From Lachnospiraceae bacterium (GTDB lineage Bacteria; Bacillota; Clostridia; Lachnospirales; Lachnospiraceae), in assembly GCA_024403355.1 (NCBI GenBank), contig JAKSRW010000010.1, positions 17,708-81,707 on the forward strand: DNA of 64,000 nt, in the 5' to 3' direction. The notes below the pieces were generated by a model that saw nothing but the letters and a program-made list of their open reading frames with translations, had not been told where the DNA came from and did no database searches. Positions 53,341 through 62,136 of this stretch are shown one piece after another. The position numbers and the translations under genes are program-made. Within the stretch, counting starts at the first letter, position 1; each line of letters begins with the position of its first letter.

Positions 53341-55587
53341 TTAATCCCGGAAATATTTTAATGCATACTCATAGAGCTCATAGTCTACAGCGCCAAGCTC
53401 ATAGATTCTGCCGATTTCCTCTGAAATCTGGTTCTTTTCATAAACTGTCAGATCTTCAAAGTCTCTATCCAGATACATACATAAATCTTCAATAATATAT
53501 GCTATCTCTTCACGTTTTGCAGGATCCTTCACGCAGTCTGCAAATGAATATGATAAACACTTTTCAACTTCTTCATCCGTCATTTCATAAATCATTGAAT
53601 TGACAGTATCAATAATCGGCTCCATATTGTCTGCATTTTCCGCAATAACAGAACATGCATTTTCCACATTCTCGACATTAAATTCAGCTTCCTCGAACTC
53701 ACCTACAAGAGCCTCAAAATCCTCTTTAATTTCAACAATAGCTCTTAAGAGGTCAAATACTGATTTGATTCGGCTCTTAAGGTCCGCATTTGACTCGACT
53801 CTGTTCACAAGAGTAAGCTTCTCATCGATTAAAATATCTTCCTCAGCCAGTAAATCAATGAAACCTTTATTTATCTCATCAATCGCATAGTTTGCAATGG
53901 CGAGCTTATCCTTTCGTGAAAAAAGAGCTCCGTCACGGTCGATATTCAGCAATGAATTAACCAGATTTTCAAAGGAATCAACCAGATCTACGGTAATTCC
54001 GTCACCCTTTTGCGCCTGAGTAATAACCTTGTCCGCGTTCGGAACTACTCTTAACAGACCGTTTACAGAATTTGCAAAATTATAGGTTAAAACAGATGAT
54101 TTTTTCGCCTCTATGTCTTCCGCGGTTACTGTTGACATTTCAGCATACATATAATCCGTCAGTGCCTCTGCTCCGAGGAATTTGCACACCTTGAAGGCTG
54201 CGCAGCCCTTGATTGAGGCATATGCACTCAATAAATCCTCTGCGTCTTTGTCAATTGATGAAATCTCCGAATCAGTCCTTAACTTACGACCTTCATCAGC
54301 TGATTTAACATTATCCACAAGCTCATCAATGCTATAATCATCCATAACCTGAAGGATGTGGGTTCCTGCTTCAAATACATCTCCGTCTATAGCAAAAACC
54401 AGACATCTTACGGGCATAAGAATTATTGCAAAGGTAAATACTGCTGTTCCAAATCCAATCAGGCCGCCGATAAGTCTTGACCACCAGGGCTTTCTTGTAA
54501 AAAACTCAGCCCAGGATTTTTTAACCTTTTTCCCGACTGCCGATTCTCCTGCCGGATTATCTGTATTCATACTATTAAAAGCAGCATTCTGCTCATATCC
54601 CGGCATTGCCTGCTGCGTCTGATTATTATAGTGTACGGCTGCCTGCTGCATCTGATTATTGTATGGTTCCGCTGTGGGCTGCACTATATTATCATACTTT
54701 ATCACGGCCTGCGTCACAGTGTTATCGTACTGTATGGCTGCCTGTTGCACATAATTATTGTACGGTTCCGCTGTGGGCTGCACTGTATTATCATACTTTA
54801 TCACGGCCTGCGTCACAGTATTATCGTACTGTACGGCTGCCTGCTGCATCTGATTATTGTACGGTTCCGCTGTGGGCTGTGGCTGATTTTCATACTCTGC
54901 CGGCAGTTCATTTACATATGTCTGCGCTAATGCAAATTCCGTATCAGCTGCTGCCAAAGCATTATTAGCGTCCTTAACATCACCATCTGTTACAGGAATT
55001 ACAGGCTGCTGAACAAATGCATCTGTCCGGCTTTCATCATGCGCAGGCGCTGCCTCATAAGCATTTGAATAGTAAACGTACTGATTAATGCCATACATAC
55101 CCTCTTCGGCAACCGACTGCTCTGCTGCCTGAACAGCCGCAATTTCTGAGGCCTGCTGCTCTGCTTCACGCCTCTTTACAGCCTTCTTGGCAATATGCTT
55201 TATAATCATCTTCAGAATAAAATACAAAAGCCATGAAATAAATTTGAATACTATAAACAGGCCTACAAAAACCAAAGGAACCGCAAACGAAAGAGAAAGA
55301 CCTGAAATCGGTGCGGACAGTGTCTGAACAAATTCATCCTCAACAGAAAGCGACAGCGCCTTTGCCACCGTAGAATTAAGTGAAATGCCTGCGTGACCCG
55401 AGTTTCCGGCAACAGCCATTATAATATCTATAGCCACGCTCTTCGCTAAAATTGCGGCAATAAACGAGCCCAGAGCATGAAACACGAGTCTCAGCAAACT
55501 AAATGACGCGCCTCTGAATACGCCAAGTAAAACATCAATCAAAACAACTGCCAACATTGTCAGCAACAAAATTATGGATATTGACAT
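53341..55587 (-). CDS. Large membrane protein with CvpA-like N-terminus and repeat linker
   Basis: A 748-residue protein. The N-terminus resembles the CvpA/colicin V production family (LIDVLLGVFRGASFSLLRLVFHALGSFIAAILA), with further helices near 100-130. A Gln/Asn/Tyr/Ala-rich linker (about 150-345) contains 33-residue tandem repeats. Another transmembrane region follows near 360-395 (LIGGLIGFGTAVFTFAIILM), then about 350 residues of helical, acidic extracytoplasmic or cytoplasmic sequence. It is the last gene of the SPFH cluster, 55 nt after the peptidase gene. The start is MSISIILLL at 55587. Function unknown. Confidence 0.75.
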   Translation of the reverse strand: MSISIILLLTMLAVVLIDVLLGVFRGASFSLLRLVFHALGSFIAAILAKSVAIDIIMAVAGNSGHAGISLNSTVAKALSLSVEDEFVQTLSAPISGLSLSFAVPLVFVGLFIVFKFISWLLYFILKMIIKHIAKKAVKRREAEQQASEIAAVQAAEQSVAEEGMYGINQYVYYSNAYEAAPAHDESRTDAFVQQPVIPVTDGDVKDANNALAAADTEFALAQTYVNELPAEYENQPQPTAEPYNNQMQQAAVQYDNTVTQAVIKYDNTVQPTAEPYNNYVQQAAIQYDNTVTQAVIKYDNIVQPTAEPYNNQMQQAAVHYNNQTQQAMPGYEQNAAFNSMNTDNPAGESAVGKKVKKSWAEFFTRKPWWSRLIGGLIGFGTAVFTFAIILMPVRCLVFAIDGDVFEAGTHILQVMDDYSIDELVDNVKSADEGRKLRTDSEISSIDKDAEDLLSAYASIKGCAAFKVCKFLGAEALTDYMYAEMSTVTAEDIEAKKSSVLTYNFANSVNGLLRVVPNADKVITQAQKGDGITVDLVDSFENLVNSLLNIDRDGALFSRKDKLAIANYAIDEINKGFIDLLAEEDILIDEKLTLVNRVESNADLKSRIKSVFDLLRAIVEIKEDFEALVGEFEEAEFNVENVENACSVIAENADNMEPIIDTVNSMIYEMTDEEVEKCLSYSFADCVKDPAKREEIAYIIEDLCMYLDRDFEDLTVYEKNQISEEIGRIYELGAVDYELYEYALKYFRD
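54606..54880 (-). repeat. 99-bp in-frame tandem repeats
   Basis: GGTTCCGCTGTGGGCTG recurs at 54665, 54764 and 54863, exactly 99 bp apart, coding 33-residue units (TAEPYNN, QQAA, QYDNTVTQAVIKYDN). Two full units plus flanking partial ones are present; copy number may vary between strains. Confidence 0.9.
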
Positions 55588-55642
55588 ATTAATAACCATG
55601 CCTTTCTACCTATACCGCATACCTTCACCCAAATACGCGTAG

Positions 55643-56110
55643 CTATTTATTTTTCCTGAACGGTTTCTTAATCCATACCACCAGTTTCGTTATAACAGGT
55701 CTCACAGGCCGCATAAAAAGCCAGGTTCCCGTCAGAAAACGATAGAAAGGATTTCGCACGGAAATCCTTTTATCCTTTCTGTATAATTCTGTCATAATAC
55801 CGTAAAACTGTTCATGCTTCAGCGGGCCCTCCACCTTAAATTCACTGTCACCAATCATGTATATACCATCTTTTTTATGACGGTGAACCCTGTGGATGAC
55901 CAGCTTCGAGCCACCGGGGCCGCATTCGCCCCCATATCTCCTGTAGACAGCCACATCTCCGCGCTTAAGTGTTTCAGCCTTTACCGGTGCCACAACAACG
56001 TAATCACGCCCCGGAACTATCACCGGATACATACTGTAGCCCTGCGGCCTGAAGGCCACCGTCTGACCGCTTTTCAAGAGCTCATCTATTTTTATTTTCT
56101 CTTTTTCCAT
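55643..56110 (-). CDS. S24/S26-type signal-peptidase-like protein
   Basis: A 155-residue protein with the SPase-like core: GYSMYPVIVPG (candidate nucleophile serine), LKRGDVAVYRR (lysine region) and KLVIHRVHR, then IYMIGDSEF. It lacks the usual N-terminal membrane anchor; instead the C-terminus has a moderately hydrophobic stretch with basic residues (FLTGTWLFMRPVRPVITKLVVWIKKPFRK). Such short S26 proteins occur near PqqD genes in Lachnospiraceae, from memory. It begins 16 nt after the 80-residue peptide gene, its possible substrate. No clear ribosome binding site. Confidence 0.78.
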   Translation of the reverse strand: MEKEKIKIDELLKSGQTVAFRPQGYSMYPVIVPGRDYVVVAPVKAETLKRGDVAVYRRYGGECGPGGSKLVIHRVHRHKKDGIYMIGDSEFKVEGPLKHEQFYGIMTELYRKDKRISVRNPFYRFLTGTWLFMRPVRPVITKLVVWIKKPFRKNK

Positions 56111-56126
56111 AATGTTCTAACCGTTT

Positions 56127-56369
56127 TTATTTAAAATTAACGGGAGGATGGAGATTCCAGTCAGGGAAACAGTTTGCAAAGCCCTCAAGGTTCTGCGTCA
56201 GCTCCACGCTGTTATCGATGGTTCCGCTGTCAAAGCCAAATTCCGCCGCCAGCTCAGCCATCCCGTCATCTGCCGAAATCCCGAAACTTTTATTTACATT
56301 ACCATTATAATTATTTGCCTGTGCATTCGCAAGCTCATATCCGTTATTTATCTCAAATTCATTTTCCAT
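56127..56369 (-). CDS. Short acidic protein, candidate peptide precursor
   Basis: An 80-residue protein from ATG 56369 with the recurring GAAAGG-type leader 13 nt upstream. The first 60 residues are acidic and Asn-rich (MENEFEINNGYELANAQ, DDGMAELAAEFGFDSG). The tail is quite different: Cys, Trp, Phe and three prolines (FANCFPDWNLHPPVNFK). A leader-plus-core layout followed directly by a peptidase gene suggests a processed peptide, but it may also be a small cluster protein with a docking tail. No known family recognised. Confidence 0.6.
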   Translation of the reverse strand: MENEFEINNGYELANAQANNYNGNVNKSFGISADDGMAELAAEFGFDSGTIDNSVELTQNLEGFANCFPDWNLHPPVNFK

Positions 56370-56425
56370 GACAATAACCAAACCTTTCTGTCTGTACCTC
56401 AAACTTTTAATCAAAGTCCGATCTA

Positions 56426-58099
56426 TCAGGTATCCCTGATTACACCTGTACAGAGCTTAGAAAATTCACCGGCCTCATATCTGTTCGTAAAGCCGTTGAT
56501 ATCCTGTCTGACCTTTTCCCATTCCCCGGCAGCCGTTGCAATTTTCTGACGACCCGAAGCAATTATTTCGTTGTAGGTATTTATTTTTTCCTTCTTAATC
56601 ACGCTGTTTTGGCTGTACTTGACAGCAAACATAATAAAAAGTACAATCGCTCCCGCCACAAACACGGGTGCCAAAGGCGTTGCTATAAAAAGACAGAGAA
56701 TCGTGAGCAAAATACAGGCCGTTCCGCCGATAACATATGCCGCCTGACTTGCAATCGAAAGTCTGGCAATTTCACTGTCACGTTTACTTAATTCGTGTGA
56801 CTCATATTTCTGCATCAGTCTTTCAGCATCCTCGGCAGTTCTTATCTCGCCGTACCAGTCATCTATTTTAACCTTTGCGGATTCCGGGAAAGCCTCCCTG
56901 TTATCGTTAATATATTTTCCGAAGCCCTCATTAATATAATCACCGAGAAATCCAACCGCCATCTTCTGATTCGGAAGAGAAGCCTGTTCATCCGTCAGCG
57001 CATTGGTCATCTGCTGAATCATATCAACCACCTTCGCCATACGTTCCTCTTCTTCCTTTTCTATCTGACGGTCGGCAGCCTCTTCATCACCCTTAAAATG
57101 CTTAATAAGCGTAAGTCTCTTTTCCTCACGTCTTAACGGACCTTCGTCCTTTGCGTAGCTTTTTACCAGGTTCAGCAGATTCTCATCTATTGAACGTTTA
57201 AGCTCGGTCTGATCTATCTCCGTTTCCTCAATCTGTCTGAACTTCGACACAATCCTGTCTACCGAATATACTCTTCCCGCATATTCCTTTATCTGCGCAT
57301 AATTTGAGCATATCGAGGAAAGTGTTTCGCAGCTGTCATTGACATCGCATTTATAATTATTCTCAAAATAATTGTACCATTCCTCCTGCTGCTCCGTATC
57401 AAAATTAATGCGTCTGTTCTTAATATCCGTCAGCCATTTATTTATGTAATCCTTGCATTTACCCTTCTCATCGGGTCCGAATACGCCGTTCAGGTATGCA
57501 ACCACATAGTTAAAGGTCACATCCGTAAATTTAAAGGCCGTCTGCAGTGAAAAATATACCGAAAGCCACTCATAGCAGGTCTCTGTTCTTCCGTTACGGC
57601 GACAAATCAGCGCCATAGTAATGGCAGTCTGCTCGGCATCCATATCCATCGCAACCTTTATTGCTCGTTCCGCCAGGTCCTTATCGTTTCCTATCCACGC
57701 TGACACCGCAATCAGACAGGGGGCCAGCCAGTAGTTCGGCGTGGTAACCATCAGCTTTTCGGTAAGCTCCTTGATAGTCTGCTGGCGTACAATTTTAGCA
57801 TCCGTTGCCTGAAGAACACCTACCATGGTCTTTCTTACATTGTAATTATCCCCGTATTTCTGCTCCAGCTCCTGACGCACTGCCACCAGCTCGGTTGTCG
57901 CAAATTGAAGCTTTGCATTGCGGCGCTGGTCCTCAAGAAGAATACTGTACTGCTTTACCAGGTCCTGCATTTCACGCTCGAGACCGTCCATACGTGCAGA
58001 GGTCTTCCTGTTTGACTCAACCAGCTTTGAGGTCACCTCGACAAGCCGGTCCAGCTTTTTATCTATTCCGTTTACATTAATCTCATTCTCTTCACTCAT
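56426..58099 (-). CDS. Coiled-coil protein with a C-terminal hairpin of two membrane helices
   Basis: A 557-residue protein. The N-terminus is a coiled coil (residues 10-75: DKKLDRLVEVTSKLVES, MDGLEREMQDLVKQY), then a helical domain with TPR-like character (AVSAWIGNDKDLAERAIKVAMDMDAEQTA), a charged region (EEEERMAKVVDMIQQM), and two adjacent transmembrane helices near 455-500 (AAYVIGGTACILLTILCLF, APVFVAGAIVLFIMFAVKY). It follows the zinc-ribbon gene by 68 nt. It may occupy the position of Bacillus ydjH, but I see no clear homology. Confidence 0.7.
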   Translation of the reverse strand: MSEENEINVNGIDKKLDRLVEVTSKLVESNRKTSARMDGLEREMQDLVKQYSILLEDQRRNAKLQFATTELVAVRQELEQKYGDNYNVRKTMVGVLQATDAKIVRQQTIKELTEKLMVTTPNYWLAPCLIAVSAWIGNDKDLAERAIKVAMDMDAEQTAITMALICRRNGRTETCYEWLSVYFSLQTAFKFTDVTFNYVVAYLNGVFGPDEKGKCKDYINKWLTDIKNRRINFDTEQQEEWYNYFENNYKCDVNDSCETLSSICSNYAQIKEYAGRVYSVDRIVSKFRQIEETEIDQTELKRSIDENLLNLVKSYAKDEGPLRREEKRLTLIKHFKGDEEAADRQIEKEEEERMAKVVDMIQQMTNALTDEQASLPNQKMAVGFLGDYINEGFGKYINDNREAFPESAKVKIDDWYGEIRTAEDAERLMQKYESHELSKRDSEIARLSIASQAAYVIGGTACILLTILCLFIATPLAPVFVAGAIVLFIMFAVKYSQNSVIKKEKINTYNEIIASGRQKIATAAGEWEKVRQDINGFTNRYEAGEFSKLCTGVIRDT

Positions 58100-58167
58100 A
58101 CACTATCACTCCCGCTATCCGTTACATAGCTTCCCTATACCGTTCGGCATGACCGGCTCCGGCCGCC

Positions 58168-59007
58168 TTACTGAATCCTTACTACATCCTTTATCCCGGT
58201 ATCCTTACGGTAATTCCTGATAATCCGCTCATATTGCTCCATGAATCTTCGCTTAAGCTCAGGGTCAGCCATGCCGGTGATAATATCACCTACAGGCTTA
58301 CAAAAATTATCATAAAAATACTGATTTTTAATCCTCAGCTCAAATTCATTTCTGTAGTAGGGCGAATCAGGATTTTTATTTATTGCATCAAGCAGGGCAA
58401 AGCAGGTCTTTGGTATCGAACAACGCGCCGCAAGCTCTGCATATATCTCTTTCAGCCGGCTGTCAAGAAAGTCCTGGGACGGACGCTTCATAATCCAGAA
58501 GGGACACACACTATCAATAAATTCACAAAGCTCCTTCCTCTCGTCCTCCTCCTGAAGATTCATGGCAATCAGTTTTATCGCCTCAACTTCAAACTCTATG
58601 AGCTTATAAGGAAAGGCCGTAAAAAGCTGCTCCAGCCATACAACCTCGTCATATTCGAGAGGAACATTTTCAAGTGAGCTGAAAAACTGCTTCAGCACAC
58701 CGGCTCTTTTAATAATATACTCCTCGTAGAAAGCAATGATGTACTTTGCGGGCACATAATCCATCGCCAAATCAAGAGTCTCTCTGGCAAATTTGTAAGC
58801 CAGCTCAAACTTTCCTGCCTTGAAGTAAGCAGACGCATTATCCCAACGGTACTTCACGATTCCGCTTGCCGCCGAGCCTGCCGTAGCCCGGGAATACGAA
58901 ATCTCATTACCGCACTGATGACATATAAGCTTTCTTTTCTGATGGTCAAGATATACCCTCGGGCTTCCGCAGCCTGGGCACTGCATAATCATAGTATCCA
59001 CGGGCAT
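58168..59007 (-). CDS. Zinc-ribbon protein (TFIIB-type), YdjG-like
   Basis: A 279-residue protein with an N-terminal zinc ribbon (CPGCG near residue 10 and CHQCG near 29) and a long helical domain containing a TPR-like unit (ASAYFKAGKFELAYKFARETLD). It resembles the zinc-ribbon partner of SPFH proteins in the Bacillus ydjGHI group. Start uncertain: GGAG is only 2 nt before ATG 59007 but 8 nt before the GTG two codons later. A 148-nt gap with no terminator separates it from the SPFH gene. Confidence 0.7.
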   Translation of the reverse strand: MPVDTMIMQCPGCGSPRVYLDHQKRKLICHQCGNEISYSRATAGSAASGIVKYRWDNASAYFKAGKFELAYKFARETLDLAMDYVPAKYIIAFYEEYIIKRAGVLKQFFSSLENVPLEYDEVVWLEQLFTAFPYKLIEFEVEAIKLIAMNLQEEDERKELCEFIDSVCPFWIMKRPSQDFLDSRLKEIYAELAARCSIPKTCFALLDAINKNPDSPYYRNEFELRIKNQYFYDNFCKPVGDIITGMADPELKRRFMEQYERIIRNYRKDTGIKDVVRIQ

Positions 59008-59155
59008 TTCTCCGTTTCTGTAAATAATCTTTCAGCACAAATTAACTCATATCCTATCCGCTCCCTGCAATTTCTGCCGGGCCTTCAATGGTCAAACTCG
59101 TGACCGCTTCGCTTCCGTAAATCAGTTTTTCACGACCTGTGGTATATTTTCTTAT

Positions 59156-60523
59156 TCAGTCTTCAATCTTTGCACCACATTCATGACAAAATTTTGCACC
59201 GTCCGGCAGCTCTGTTCCACAGCTGCAAACACGTTTTTTCTCAACCTTTGCGCCGCAAATATTACAGAACTTTGCACCCGGCAGAAGCTTTGCGCCGCAT
59301 TTTGCACATTTTTCAACGACAAGTCTCTCACCGCATATATAACAGAAGCCGGATCCTGCCGGATTCGAGCTTTTGCAGTTCTCGCAAATAATTGCTTTTG
59401 CAGAACCTGACTCACCGGAGCCATTCCCTGAGTTCCCGCTGTTTTGGGAATTCATCGCCGCATCCATCTCATTTTTCATAACATTGCCAAGAACCGAAGC
59501 CATTCCGAGCTCCACGCCCAGTCCGGACAGACCGCCTGTACTGCCGTGATTTTCCGCAGCGGCCGTCATTACATCAAAGGTCTTCTCCTGCCTGTAATCA
59601 TAGCCCTCACGCTCTCTCTGGCGCACCTTGGCCTCTGATTCAATGTCAAGCTTCATGGCATTGCCTTCAGCTTCCAGCTGGCTGCGCTTTCTCTGGATTT
59701 TCATATCATTTATGGCCTTTAAATCATCATCCGGCACATTAATACTGTTAATTGCAAAATAATCAAGTGTAAGTCCCACCGCTGCAAACTGCTCACGAAG
59801 ACTTTCTCCAAGAGAAGCTGAAAGCTCAGACATCTTCGTCGAAATCTGAAGAATACTTACACGCTCCTCGATAATCTTCTTTGAAAGCTGTGTTGCCACA
59901 ACCTCAAGAATTTTTCCGCGCATAAATGCCACAAGATCGTTACGTGAAAATGAGGCTCTGGTTCCTACTACTCTGCGAAGGAAGCAGTCAGCGGCAGCTA
60001 TGGCATTTTCATCGCTCTGCTCAATGTGTGCCGCAAAAACACCGTATGCGCGCACATGGATATTTACCTCTTCAACCGGGTCTACCATAAGAATCGGTGC
60101 TGTTGTACCCCATGACATATCTGTCATATAGGTGGTATCAATGAAATAAACCTGACTGTGGAAGGCAGAACTTCCTCCTGTCAGCGAATTTAATACAAAT
60201 CTAAAGGGTGCGAATCTGGGGTCTCCGGTATTTAATGTTGCCCTGCAGGGACCCACAAAGGTAAGCATTTCAGCCTCACCCGTACCAATACCGCCGGCCA
60301 CATCAGCGGTTGTGAGATTATTGATAAATACCGCCATCTGGGAAGGCGCAACTATAAGCTGTGACCCATTCGGGAAATCTTCATACCGGAACTTATGAAC
60401 TACCTCATTAGCCTCCTCACCTGTAGGTTCCCATTTAATAACATCTACCTGAAGCGACTTCAGGAAGCCCTCGTGCTCCTTTGCATTTGAATCTGCATTT
60501 TCGGGTTTTGAAAATAATGACAT
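59156..60523 (-). CDS. SPFH/band-7 protein with C-terminal zinc ribbons, YdjI-like
   Basis: A 455-residue protein: an SPFH domain (residues about 20-270: VIKWEPTGEEANEVVHKF, SQLIVAPSQMAVFINN, ITNLINVPDDD-like end), a coiled helix (KIQRKRSQLEAEGNAMKLDIE), a Gly/Asn/Ser linker and three zinc ribbons (CENC...CYICG, CAKC...CNICG, CSCG...CHECG). It belongs to the virion-core-protein-like SPFH group of Bacillus YdjI, which scaffolds PspA-type membrane repair. It is the first gene of a six-gene run. AAAGGAGG precedes the ATG. Confidence 0.85.
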   Translation of the reverse strand: MSLFSKPENADSNAKEHEGFLKSLQVDVIKWEPTGEEANEVVHKFRYEDFPNGSQLIVAPSQMAVFINNLTTADVAGGIGTGEAEMLTFVGPCRATLNTGDPRFAPFRFVLNSLTGGSSAFHSQVYFIDTTYMTDMSWGTTAPILMVDPVEEVNIHVRAYGVFAAHIEQSDENAIAAADCFLRRVVGTRASFSRNDLVAFMRGKILEVVATQLSKKIIEERVSILQISTKMSELSASLGESLREQFAAVGLTLDYFAINSINVPDDDLKAINDMKIQRKRSQLEAEGNAMKLDIESEAKVRQREREGYDYRQEKTFDVMTAAAENHGSTGGLSGLGVELGMASVLGNVMKNEMDAAMNSQNSGNSGNGSGESGSAKAIICENCKSSNPAGSGFCYICGERLVVEKCAKCGAKLLPGAKFCNICGAKVEKKRVCSCGTELPDGAKFCHECGAKIED

Positions 60524-60737
60524 GGCAAGCCCTCCTTTATTAATTATCTATAAACAGTATACCCCCTATCAGCATCCTTCGCAATGGCATTATCCGCAAT
60601 TTAGAGCTTTTATTACACTTATATCCCGCAAAATAAGAAAACTATTGACTATTTTGCAATTAATCTTTACTCTTGAACTATAGAATACAGTCGGCCCTGT
60701 TTATGTTTTCATTTACAGGCTGTGAAAGGACTACGGT
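60524..60737. promoter_or_regulatory. Divergent intergenic region
   Basis: 214 nt between the divergent SPFH and PqqD-fusion genes. AT-rich, with possible plus-strand TTGACT at 60652 and TATAGAAT near 60680, and a minus-strand TTGCAA near 60655-60662; none has ideal spacing. No hairpin terminator seen. Confidence 0.35.
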
Positions 60738-62102
60738 ATGCTTCGAAACAATTCTTTTACCTTGAGATATATATCAGATATCCCCTACCTGCTCACTATA
60801 GGACAGGCCATTGCAGAGCATAAACACAGTATGCAGCTGAATTCCACAGGTGTTTATATTTGGGATATGCTAAAAACTGAGCTTTCCCTTGAAGAGCTTA
60901 TCGAAAAAGCCGCCGCTCACTTTGACATTTCAAAGGATAATCAGGATGATTATTGCGAGTTCAGCAAAGATATCGCAGTCTTCGTTTCGGAGCTTCAGGC
61001 CCGCGGGGCTATAACTGAAAAGGCAAATCCGACCGCTGATGCCGATATAACCGCTAATACTGCAGCCCTTCAAAAAGCCGCAGAGCCTTCCTCAGTCCTT
61101 CATTCCACAGTCCGGATTGCAGGGATTACCATGGCTTTATATGGTGAATCAGACTATTATTCCGAGCTTTTTGATTCATTTAGGACTGATGATTCAAATG
61201 CTTTGTCTGCCGATATAGCTGTTGAAATAATAAGGGACATTCCCTGCGTAATGCATGAAATTCCGCATATTTCCGCACCCATCAACGGTATCTGTACATG
61301 TCCTGAATGTAACCCGGGACTAAAGAAAATTCCCGTCATGAAAAAACGGGCGGATGCCTCAGCAAAAAATCAGCCAGAATCAGTCCGCTTTATCAGAGCC
61401 GCCGCTCCCATTCTTCATCATCCTGACCTGACCGTTTTTACCGAGCAGGACGGCTATGCACTTTATTTTAATTCCGCACCGCAGCTTATAAAGACCGAAA
61501 TGAATTCCGATGCATCGAGAGTTTGCATTTATCTGGATACCGAGCCTGATGATGAACTTCGCGAAAGACTTTTTCATGCCATCAGAATGCCCTTTCTTTT
61601 CCATGCCCTTACTAAAGGCTATTTAATGCTGCATTCTGCTTCGCTTATTTACAGGGATAAAATATGGCTTTTTTCAGCTTCTTCAGGCACAGGTAAAAGC
61701 ACCCATACCAATCTCTGGAAGGAGGTTTTGGACATTCATCTCGTAAACGGCGACCTGAACCTGATTCTTCCCGGCCGGGAAAACGAGCGTCCTCTTGTCG
61801 CAGGCACTCCCTGGTGCGGAACCTCAGGCATATTTGACACAAAAAGCTATGAGCTTGGCGGAATTATTTTATTAAAGCGCGGCGAGAGCAATTACTGCCG
61901 GGCTCTCAATGCCGTTCAGAAAAGATTAAGTGTCCTTAACCGTCTCATTTCGCCCCTTTGGGATGAGACTATGCTCGACAGGGCCCTTACCGGCGTAAAT
62001 AAAATAGCTGACATAATTCTCATATGCCAGCTCTACTGTACGATTGATCATAAGGCGGTCTATGCCGTTAAAGAGGAAATCGATGCGTATCTGTCCGAAT
62101 AG
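60738..62102 (+). CDS. PqqD-like domain fused to an HPr-kinase-like domain
   Basis: A 454-residue protein. Residues 1-95 match the PqqD peptide-chaperone fold (NSTGVYIWDMLKTELSLEELIEKAA), which in RiPP pathways binds leader peptides. Residues about 280-454 match the HprK/PEPCK-like fold: MLHSASLIYRDKIWLFSASSGTGKSTHT with Walker lysine K320, followed by DLNLILP and GTPWCGTSG. A Cys-containing stretch (CTCPECNPG) lies in the middle. HprK-like kinases with PqqD occur in some lasso-peptide gene sets. It converges with an exporter gene, which supports a peptide-related role; this is inference. Confidence 0.82.
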   Translation: MLRNNSFTLRYISDIPYLLTIGQAIAEHKHSMQLNSTGVYIWDMLKTELSLEELIEKAAAHFDISKDNQDDYCEFSKDIAVFVSELQARGAITEKANPTADADITANTAALQKAAEPSSVLHSTVRIAGITMALYGESDYYSELFDSFRTDDSNALSADIAVEIIRDIPCVMHEIPHISAPINGICTCPECNPGLKKIPVMKKRADASAKNQPESVRFIRAAAPILHHPDLTVFTEQDGYALYFNSAPQLIKTEMNSDASRVCIYLDTEPDDELRERLFHAIRMPFLFHALTKGYLMLHSASLIYRDKIWLFSASSGTGKSTHTNLWKEVLDIHLVNGDLNLILPGRENERPLVAGTPWCGTSGIFDTKSYELGGIILLKRGESNYCRALNAVQKRLSVLNRLISPLWDETMLDRALTGVNKIADIILICQLYCTIDHKAVYAVKEEIDAYLSE

Positions 62103-62136
62103 TATTCACTGATTCAGGATATTTTATGCGCCGCAC

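Noticed and set aside
54606..54968. 120-codon plus-strand frame with repeated motifs
   Set aside because: It is the antisense shadow of the in-frame tandem repeats in the CvpA-like gene.
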